DNA from: Saprospiraceae bacterium
GTDB lineage: Bacteria > Bacteroidota > Bacteroidia > Chitinophagales > Saprospiraceae
Direction of reading: 5' to 3'
Assembly: GCA_023299965.1 (NCBI GenBank)
Contig: JALZVN010000294.1
Coordinates: 1 to 10,995, forward strand
Length of the DNA: 10,995 nucleotides
A program made the translations under genes and the position numbers. The notes beneath the pieces were generated by a model, which saw only the letters and a program-made list of their open reading frames with translations, made no database searches and had not been told where the DNA came from. Shown here piece after piece: positions 1 through 5,415 of the stretch; position 1 is the stretch's first letter, and each line of letters starts with the position of its first letter.

Positions 1-2187
1 GTTTCTGCGCAATCTGGTCTATTGGTCAGTGAATTAATGGCGGATAATAAAAGTGCTATTTTGGATATAGACGGAGATGCCTCAGATTGGATAGAGTTGT
101 ACAACACGACTTCTGAGGATCTAGATGTGCAAGGCTACATCCTTTCTGATAAAAACACATCTTGGGTTTTTCCTCCATTAACTATTCGGGCCAATTCATA
201 TCTTGTTGTCTTTGCTTCAGATAAAGATAAACTAGAAGGCGGAGAGCCTCATACCAATTTTAAATTAAGTAGGGACGGCGAAGAGATTAATCTGCAAAAT
301 ACAATTGGACAAACAATTCAGACAATAGCCTATCCTTCCTTAAAGGAAGATGAATCTTATGGTCGCTTATTAGAAGATTTATCTATTTGGCGCTTCTATA
401 ATAACGCCACGCCTGGGCAAGAAAATAGACTTATAATTGAACCATCAGATCTATATACTTTAAGTTCTTCTCAAGAAAATGGGTTTTATCCTGATGGATT
501 AACAGTAGACATTTTTGATGCAGATGTTACAGATAGGATTTACTATACCTTAGATGGAAGTTTACCAAATACGAATAGTTTATTGTATAATTCGAATGAG
601 GGAATAAGGATTGAGGAAATGGTAAGTGGAGACATCGCCTCTATCTCCACCTCGGACGAATGGGAAGCGCCAGCATCAGGATTTTCTAAAACTGCTATTT
701 TGAGAGTGGCCGCATATAGTGGGACGCAGAGGGTAAGTAAAGTTCTAAGCCAATCTTTTTGGTTGAATCTAAATCCACATACAATGCCTATCATATCTTT
801 GATAGGAGAGGAGGCTGATTTTTTTGATGATGATAGCGGAATCTATGTCAAAGGGAATAATGAAAACTATTTACTAGAAGGCAAAGAATGGGAGCGACCA
901 ATTCAAGCCTCTTTCTTTGATGTTGATGGTGATCTTATTTTGAATCAGACCGCAGGCATACGACTTGGTGGCGCTAGGACTAGGCTGGAGCCGCAGAAGA
1001 CAATGAGGTTATATGCAAGATCAGACTATGGTGAAAGTCATTTCGAATTTCCTTTTTGGGGAGAAGACTATGGAGGTAGATTCAAACGCATCACGCTGCG
1101 TACATTAAATGTAGGTCCGTGGAGTAAAGCCGGTATCATGGATGATCTGATACATCAGATTATAGACGGAGAGGTCAATACAGACTATGTGAGACGAAAT
1201 TTCGCAGTGGTTTATATCAATGGAGTATACTGGGGTGTTCATTCTATGAGGGAGCATAACAATCAGCATTTTGTAGAGCGGAAATATGGCGTCCCAGAAG
1301 ATGATGTCGTGGTCGCTAAAGCTACAGTTAACGAGAGGAGCGAAACCAATAATTTTGATTTACTAGTCAATGATATTCTTCTTATGGATTTGAGAGATAG
1401 CATAGATTTTCAAGAAGTAGACGCTCGCCTGGATATTGAACAATACACTGACTATATGATTACTAACCTAGCATTTTCTAATAGGGATTGGCCGCACAAC
1501 AATGTGGAGTATTGGTCTTCTGATTCCTATGATGATAAGCTAAGGTTTATTATCAATGACTTAGATGCTACGATGCTGGTGCATAATGACGAGCGTTTAG
1601 ACTTGTTCATTGCAGATCAGGCTAAGAGACTGGAAAGGGATAAGTGGGTCAGGGTGCTCATCTTTTTGCAAAAACTACTAGAAGCACCTGAATATCGGAA
1701 ATACTTCAATCAGAGGATTAACCGATTATTGTATACGACCTTTGCGCCAGATAGAACCTTAGGTATTCTAGCAGATATGCGAGTTAGCTTAGAAGATGAA
1801 ATGAAAGCACATATCGACCGTTGGCATTTCCCAAATAATATGGGTCAATGGGAAAATGCGATGGATCGATTAAGGGAATTTTTGTTGAGAAGACCACTTT
1901 ATTTGATAGATAGGTCAAATACTTTATTTGGTTTTCCGATCAGTACTTACCCCAATCCAGTAATCAATGTTATGAGTTTAGAATTTGATGCATGGGAAGC
2001 AGGTGAGCTTCGTATGGATCTTTACGATAGCCATGGGCGATTGCTAAGACAGTCTCGCGTAGAGGTCTTAGAGGGGCGGCAAAAGCAGAAAGTTGATATG
2101 CAATCTTTCGCTCCAGGGATCTACATACTGAGGGCAAACTACAAGGGGCTACAAGTCAATCAACGGGTAGTGAAGATTGACGAGTAG
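1..2187 (+). CDS. Secreted lamin-tail / CotH-kinase-like protein with T9SS sorting domain (5' partial)
   Basis: The reading frame is open from base 1 and no start is visible. The first codons read VSAQSGLLVSEL, which looks like the end of a signal peptide (SAQ cleavage) followed by the mature protein, so probably little more than the signal peptide is missing. Counting from the first codon (728 codons): a lamin-tail-like beta domain at about 10-130, a region resembling the chitobiase C-terminal beta domain at about 160-255 (YYTLDGSLPN), and a CotH-like domain at about 260-630 with QKTMRLYAR, NRDWPHNN (494-501) and NDLDAT (519-524), which resemble the catalytic and metal-binding Asp/Asn motifs of CotH kinases. 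A C-terminal domain from about 645 contains STYPNPV and FAPGIYILR, typical of T9SS type A sorting. It should be exported across the outer membrane and attached or released there. The substrate is unknown; spore-coat CotH proteins are protein kinases, but kinase activity here is inferred. A TTG at 22 is an unlikely true start. Confidence 0.88.
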   Translation, partial: VSAQSGLLVSELMADNKSAILDIDGDASDWIELYNTTSEDLDVQGYILSDKNTSWVFPPLTIRANSYLVVFASDKDKLEGGEPHTNFKLSRDGEEINLQNTIGQTIQTIAYPSLKEDESYGRLLEDLSIWRFYNNATPGQENRLIIEPSDLYTLSSSQENGFYPDGLTVDIFDADVTDRIYYTLDGSLPNTNSLLYNSNEGIRIEEMVSGDIASISTSDEWEAPASGFSKTAILRVAAYSGTQRVSKVLSQSFWLNLNPHTMPIISLIGEEADFFDDDSGIYVKGNNENYLLEGKEWERPIQASFFDVDGDLILNQTAGIRLGGARTRLEPQKTMRLYARSDYGESHFEFPFWGEDYGGRFKRITLRTLNVGPWSKAGIMDDLIHQIIDGEVNTDYVRRNFAVVYINGVYWGVHSMREHNNQHFVERKYGVPEDDVVVAKATVNERSETNNFDLLVNDILLMDLRDSIDFQEVDARLDIEQYTDYMITNLAFSNRDWPHNNVEYWSSDSYDDKLRFIINDLDATMLVHNDERLDLFIADQAKRLERDKWVRVLIFLQKLLEAPEYRKYFNQRINRLLYTTFAPDRTLGILADMRVSLEDEMKAHIDRWHFPNNMGQWENAMDRLREFLLRRPLYLIDRSNTLFGFPISTYPNPVINVMSLEFDAWEAGELRMDLYDSHGRLLRQSRVEVLEGRQKQKVDMQSFAPGIYILRANYKGLQVNQRVVKIDE

Positions 2188-2220
2188 GATATGAAAGTAT
2201 GATTTTTAAATGATCGTGGC

Positions 2221-2952
2221 TTAGGCTTTCTTAGCTACAAAATAGTACTCGGAATTCTCAGCATACATTTTTTTGAATGTATCTATATTAATAGGGCTAT
2301 TTTTCGCAAGGAAATTTTCTAAGGTATAGATATTCAAGCCGATTTGATTTACGATTAAGTCAAACAGTTGATCTGGAGTAGTACCGTAGTAATCACTCGC
2401 TCCAAGACCAAATTCAAAAATCAAAATAGGTTGGCAACGCTTGAAGGTCTCAAGACCTCCTAGAAGTACATCGTACTCTCCACCTTCTACGTCAATTTTT
2501 ACAAAATCTACTTGCTTATCTGAAGGGATGAGATCATCTAATCTCTTGGTTTCAATGTTGATTTTTTCTATTTCAGGTTTAGCAACATCATATGATCTTT
2601 GCTTAAGACCACTATACGCTGGGGCATTCTTTACGACATTGAAGGTTACTTCGCCTGTCTTGTTACTTAGCGCGATTTGATGTAAAGAAGTATCGGAATT
2701 ATATTTTTTCTGAAGCTTTTCAAAAAGGTAAGGGATCGGCTCAAAGGCGATGTGTTTTCCAAAAGGAGAAAACTCTATCATCTTATCTAGCATTTCACCT
2801 TCATGGCATCCTATATCGAGGCAATTTGAGTGAGAACCGAGTTCATTTTTCATGATGATCTTGGTCAATCTATCATATTGCATGTTCTTAGTTAAGTCTA
2901 TCTGAAGTAACTCGAAGCCTGACTTGACTATATTTTTTAATTTCTGATTCAA
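2221..2952 (-). CDS. FkbM family SAM-dependent methyltransferase
   Basis: This 243-residue protein has a Rossmann-type methyltransferase fold. The SAM-binding motif I is CLDIGCHEGEM at 44-54. The acidic motif II is AFEPIP at 69-74, and HQIALSNKTGEV at 91-102 follows. The FkbM signature is TKRLDDLI (135-142) with VDFVKIDVEGGEYDVLLGG (148-166). The length fits the family, and the ATG start gives a plausible soluble N-terminus without a signal peptide, so it is probably cytoplasmic. FkbM enzymes usually O-methylate sugars, lipids or polyketides; the substrate here cannot be told. The gene stands alone, converging on the CotH-like gene across only 33 bp, with no glycosyltransferases or polysaccharide genes in view. 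No convincing promoter was recognised upstream (towards higher coordinates). The family call is firm and the specific role is open. Confidence 0.9.
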   Translation of the reverse strand: MNQKLKNIVKSGFELLQIDLTKNMQYDRLTKIIMKNELGSHSNCLDIGCHEGEMLDKMIEFSPFGKHIAFEPIPYLFEKLQKKYNSDTSLHQIALSNKTGEVTFNVVKNAPAYSGLKQRSYDVAKPEIEKINIETKRLDDLIPSDKQVDFVKIDVEGGEYDVLLGGLETFKRCQPILIFEFGLGASDYYGTTPDQLFDLIVNQIGLNIYTLENFLAKNSPINIDTFKKMYAENSEYYFVAKKA

Positions 2953-3392
2953 AATAGTAATTCGGGAATTGATCCCTTTTTTAGTGTAGTAATTGTGATT
3001 TTTCTGCTTCGGTATTGGGAATAAATGGATTCAAGTAACGCTTTGAAAATCCTTACAAACTACATAGGGCTAATTTTTCAATTAGAATGCAAATAGAGGA
3101 TTACTAACTATCCAAGTATTAAAGGTACAAATCTCTTAAATATTGGACAACTACTTGTTTACATTTATTTTAAATATTACGAAAATTTATATGTTATGGT
3201 TACTAAAAGACTACTTGTCTTATTATTTTCACCTTCGACTTCCTATTTTTAGACTTATTGGTCAGGTTTCAGTCACTAAAAAGGGTCTTGATTTGCAGGA
3301 AAGAAAGGGGGATTATTGCTTGCATGACAAAATTAAATCTTGGAATGTCTATCTTCAAGTTTTAGATTAAATTATTGATGTTGACATACTAA
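2953..3392. other. AT-rich intergenic region without a supportable gene
   Basis: This 440-bp stretch separates the divergent FkbM methyltransferase and the membrane-protein/murB unit, so promoters for both should lie here. I could not identify a convincing TAnnTTTG/TTG promoter pair on either strand. The best partial match on the plus strand is TTGATTTG at 3288-3295, without a well-spaced upstream TTG. A small perfect inverted repeat is present: CTAATT at 3070-3075 and AATTAG at 3080-3085 with a 4-base loop. It is AT-only apart from one pair and has no obvious role. An open frame at 3143-3370 begins at TTG and has no recognisable domain, so I treat it as non-coding. Confidence 0.6.
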
Positions 3393-3950
3393 ATGATGGA
3401 AGAAAGAAAACGTGTAAAACCTGAAAAAGGAGAGTGGCCTTACGTCATACTTGGAATATTCCTTTTCTTTGGATCAATCTTTCTATTTGTAGCAGAACTA
3501 GATAATTTTTCTTTTACGACTAGTCTCAATTTATTTATGCTCGTATTTGGGGTGTTGGGATTTGCATTAGCCGTTGGATTATCACTATATTATGGGAAAG
3601 GAACCACTGGTGTAGAGCGAGTCAGATTGACTCTGTTATTTTTGTTTTTTATCACACTGATAGTGCCAGTATGGGCACACTTTATCAATCGTAAGATTAT
3701 CATCCATTCTCATACTGTATCTGCGGAGGTCTTTGAGAATGGCATTGCACATATGGAGCTTAATCAAAGAGTAGTGAATAGCGCTTTAGAGAATGGTTTC
3801 GATTTGTTTTTAGTGTACAATAAGGGAATCCTCAAAATCAAATCGAAAAGAGAGGAACATTTAACTATAAAAGAAGGAGACCATATAGATATCAATCTAC
3901 AGAGAGGTATCCTAGGATTTGAAACAGTTGACGATCAAAAATTTAAATGA
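3393..3950 (+). CDS. Three-helix membrane protein of unknown function, upstream of and overlapping murB
   Basis: This 185-residue protein is not recognised as a named family. A charged N-terminus (EERKRVKPEKGE) is followed by three hydrophobic segments at about 17-35, 45-67 and 78-97, then a hydrophilic tail of about 88 residues (98-185). By the positive-inside rule the N-terminus and the loop at 68-77 are cytoplasmic, which places the C-terminal tail outside the membrane (periplasm). That tail is rich in beta-prone segments and has no visible catalytic motif. The gene starts at tandem ATG codons (3393 and 3396), so the exact start is ambiguous by one residue. Its stop codon overlaps the murB start in an ATGA arrangement, which implies co-transcription and probably translational coupling. 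A link to envelope or peptidoglycan synthesis is inferred from that context only. Confidence 0.75.
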   Translation: MMEERKRVKPEKGEWPYVILGIFLFFGSIFLFVAELDNFSFTTSLNLFMLVFGVLGFALAVGLSLYYGKGTTGVERVRLTLLFLFFITLIVPVWAHFINRKIIIHSHTVSAEVFENGIAHMELNQRVVNSALENGFDLFLVYNKGILKIKSKREEHLTIKEGDHIDINLQRGILGFETVDDQKFK

Positions 3951-4963
3951 AGCTAAAGGTTCAAACTAATATTCCCTTACACGACAAACATACCTTTGGT
4001 CTTGACGCACTTGCCGATGCTTATGTCAAAGTTAATTCTGTAGATCAGTTAAGGGCTGCACTTGAATTACCATATGAACGAAAAATGGTATTGGGTGGAG
4101 GTTCTAATGTTGTCTTTACAAAAGACTATGCTGGGCTTGTCATCGAAATGAATATAAAGGGGATAAGCATTGATTGTGAATTTAAGAATAAAGTACACAT
4201 CTCTGTAGGTGCAGGCGAGTCTTGGCATAAGACCGTGTTGTGGACCTTGAATAAAAATCTAGGAGGATTGGAAAATCTCTCTCTCATTCCTGGTAAAGTG
4301 GGCGCCTCTCCAATACAAAATATAGGAGCCTATGGGGTAGAGATTAAGGACGTCTTTGTGAAGCTCAAGGCATTAGAGATAGCCACCTTGAAAGTCAAGA
4401 CCTTCTATAAGCAGGATTGTCAGTTTGGGTATCGAGATAGTTTCTTTAAGGGTAAAGGGAAGGGTAAATATGTAATTTTAGCCGTTTGCTTCAGTCTGTC
4501 ATCCAAAGAACACAAGCTGCATACAAGCTATGGTGCCATACAAGCAGAGCTAGAACGCATGAAGGTGAAAAATCCTACGATCAAGCATGTGAGTAAAGCA
4601 GTTATCAAAATTAGGCAATCCAAGCTACCGGATCCTGCGAAGATTGGCAATGCGGGATCTTTCTTCAAAAATCCTATTATTTCGCAGCGTAAATTCACTT
4701 CAATCCTCCAAGAACATCCTGATGTGGTGCACTATCCTTTGCCTAGTGGAAAAGTCAAATTGGCTGCAGGCTGGCTTATAGATCAATGTGCTTGGAAGGG
4801 TAGGAGCATTGGAGAGATTAGGGTCCATTCTAAACAGGCTTTGGTTTTGACGAATGCTGGTAGCGGACAATCTAAAGACCTTCAGGTACTTATAGAAAAA
4901 ATTATTTCTTCCGTGGAGAAGAAATACCAAGTCCGCTTAGAGCCGGAGGTCAATTTGATTTAG
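3947..4963 (+). CDS. murB: UDP-N-acetylenolpyruvoylglucosamine reductase MurB
   Basis: MurB is a cytoplasmic FAD enzyme that uses NADPH to reduce UDP-GlcNAc-enolpyruvate to UDP-MurNAc, the second committed step of peptidoglycan precursor synthesis. The 338 residues match the usual length of the E. coli-like type. The FAD-binding domain carries VLGGGSNVVF (48-57), SVGAGESWH (86-94) and LSLIPGKVGASPIQNIGAYG (111-130). GYRDSFFK (161-168) places the active-site Arg at 163. GNAGSFFKNP (234-243) holds the proton-donor Ser at 238. The C-terminal LEPEV (331-335) holds the catalytic Glu, by analogy with E. coli Glu325 probably residue 334. The region between the GYRDS and GNAGSFF motifs fits the type I enzyme. 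The ATG overlaps the preceding stop by 4 bp (ATGA), so it is likely coupled to the upstream membrane-protein gene. Confidence 0.97.
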   Translation: MKLKVQTNIPLHDKHTFGLDALADAYVKVNSVDQLRAALELPYERKMVLGGGSNVVFTKDYAGLVIEMNIKGISIDCEFKNKVHISVGAGESWHKTVLWTLNKNLGGLENLSLIPGKVGASPIQNIGAYGVEIKDVFVKLKALEIATLKVKTFYKQDCQFGYRDSFFKGKGKGKYVILAVCFSLSSKEHKLHTSYGAIQAELERMKVKNPTIKHVSKAVIKIRQSKLPDPAKIGNAGSFFKNPIISQRKFTSILQEHPDVVHYPLPSGKVKLAAGWLIDQCAWKGRSIGEIRVHSKQALVLTNAGSGQSKDLQVLIEKIISSVEKKYQVRLEPEVNLI

Positions 4964-4990
4964 TCAATTTATATGCGGGTAGTCAATTTA
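4961..4990. repeat. Direct repeat TAGTCAATTTA x2 across the murB stop codon
   Basis: The 11-mer TAGTCAATTTA occurs at 4961-4971 and again at 4980-4990, a period of 19 bp. A third partial copy, GTCAATTT, lies at 4949-4956 inside the last murB codons. The first full copy contains the murB TAG stop. This could be a small duplication scar at the border of the GC-rich element that starts just downstream, or simple sequence drift. Confidence 0.6.
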
Positions 4991-5001
4991 ATTATTAGCG
5001 C

Positions 5002-5016
5002 GTAGCGCCGTAGGCG
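5002..5016. repeat. Small GTAG-preceded hairpin, left flank of the composite element
   Basis: GTAG at 5002-5005 is followed directly by CGCC (5006-5009), loop GTA and GGCG (5013-5016), a perfect 4-bp stem. A GTAG tetranucleotide at the foot of a short hairpin is the hallmark of REP elements mobilised by RAYT-type Y1 transposases. The stem is short, so this assignment is tentative and rests on the similar arrangement at 5178-5204. Confidence 0.35.
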
Positions 5017-5053
5017 TGAAGCTCGACAAGCCGGAGGCGCGTAGAGACAAGTG

Positions 5054-5169
5054 GTGGTAGCGATATGGGATGTGGGTAGGCGTAGGAGAAAGGTTTGCTC
5101 GCCTTTGAGGCAAGCAGACTTTTCTCCTACGTATGCTAGGTATCCCATACTAGCGGACGACGCGACCAC
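5054..5169. repeat. Nested long palindrome with a 24-position central stem
   Basis: The central hairpin pairs 5081-5104 with 5108-5131 around a 3-base loop (TTG, 5105-5107). CGTAGGAGAAA pairs with TTTCTCCTACG, GTTTGCT with AGCAGAC, and GCCT with AGGC. Over 24 positions there is one C/A mismatch (5100/5112) and two G-T wobbles (5092/5120 and 5095/5117). Beyond an internal loop, TATGGGAT (5064-5071) pairs perfectly with ATCCCATA (5142-5149). Further out, GTGGTAGCG (5054-5062) pairs with CGCGACCAC (5161-5169) with one mismatch. This symmetry is far beyond chance. It could be a mobile-element palindrome, a cruciform-forming site, or a structured RNA that also ends murB transcripts, although there is no U-tract after the outer stem. 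Confidence 0.8.
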
Positions 5170-5177
5170 GCCCTAAC

Positions 5178-5204
5178 GTAGGCATAGCCGGAGGTAAGGC
5201 TGTG
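5178..5204. repeat. GTAG-preceded 7-bp hairpin, right flank of the composite element
   Basis: GTAG at 5178-5181 precedes the stem CATAGCC (5183-5189) / GGCTGTG (5198-5204), with one G-T wobble and an 8-base loop (GGAGGTAA). The layout resembles a REP unit. It shares CGTAGGC and AGCCGGAGG with the left flank of the element. The role is unknown. Confidence 0.4.
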
Positions 5205-5405
5205 GATGGCCCCAAACAATTCTTTTACTTGTGCTAGTATGGCAATAAAATAATTGGATCTCGAGTATTTGTACCCGAAAGTGGATGAAAGTCGTACAAG
5301 AGAGGGAATAGCGCAAGGGAAACGGCTTCTTATCTGGAATAAATCTAAATAAGATTGTCTAAATAAGAATGGCTTATGACCGGAACAAATAATATAAAAG
5401 CTTAT
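5205..5405. other. Non-coding leader region upstream of the nqr operon
   Basis: Between the GC-rich element and the -7 box of the nqr promoter lie about 200 bp with no supportable gene on either strand. The region reverts to AT-rich composition from about 5212 onward. The only structure recognised is the tandem repeat at 5344-5368. Any operator or activator site for nqr would be expected here, but none is recognisable by eye. Confidence 0.5.
5344..5368. repeat. Tandem 11-mer TCTAAATAAGA upstream of the nqr promoter
   Basis: TCTAAATAAGA occurs at 5344-5354 and 5358-5368, separated by TTG (period 14 bp). The pair ends about 37 bp before the -7 box, a position where an activator or upstream-element-binding protein could act. 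The spacing is longer than one helical turn, so two same-face monomers are not clearly indicated. A chance AT-rich duplication is equally possible. Confidence 0.45.
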
Positions 5406-5413
5406 TATCTTTG
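5406..5413 (+). promoter_or_regulatory. Bacteroidota-type -7 box TATCTTTG for the nqr operon
   Basis: TATCTTTG matches the TAnnTTTG -7 consensus of the primary sigma factor in Bacteroidota. No TTG is found at the expected -33 spacing, so the upstream half is weak or absent. Transcription would begin around 5418-5422, which is at or after the first ATG of the nqrA frame (5416-5418). This argues for a downstream translation start for nqrA. Confidence 0.65.
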
Positions 5414-5415
5414 CG

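Larger units (their letters stand above)
4998..5204. repeat. GC-rich composite palindromic element between murB and nqrA
   Basis: This block is clearly GC-richer than the AT-rich DNA on both sides and holds no supportable gene. It has three parts. A left flank (4998-5044) is bounded by the direct repeat GCGCGTAG at 4998-5005 and 5037-5044 and includes a small hairpin. A large nested palindrome occupies 5054-5169. A right flank (5177-5204) ends in a 7-bp hairpin. The two flanks share the words CGTAGGC (5009-5015 and 5177-5183) and AGCCGGAGG (5029-5037 and 5186-5194), so they look like related modules around the palindrome. The appearance is of a dispersed intergenic repeat or miniature mobile element. 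An alternative is a structured transcript end of murB. No transposase is present, and only copy number elsewhere in the genome can decide. Confidence 0.55.

Noticed and set aside
2961..2982. GGGA-ATTGA-TCCC followed by six T residues, terminator-like on the plus strand
   Set aside because: The stem is only 4 bp and no plus-strand gene reads into it. It lies in the upstream region of the minus-strand methyltransferase gene.
3056..3062. CAAACTA, a near match to a reversed -7 box for the FkbM gene
   Set aside because: The spacing between the TA and TTTG parts is one base short of TAnnTTTG, and it lies over 100 bp from the start with no paired -33 TTG.
3143..3370. Open frame of 75 codons in the FkbM/membrane-protein gap
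   Set aside because: It begins with TTG, has no recognisable domain, signal or ribosome-binding context, and its composition looks like translated intergenic AT-rich DNA.
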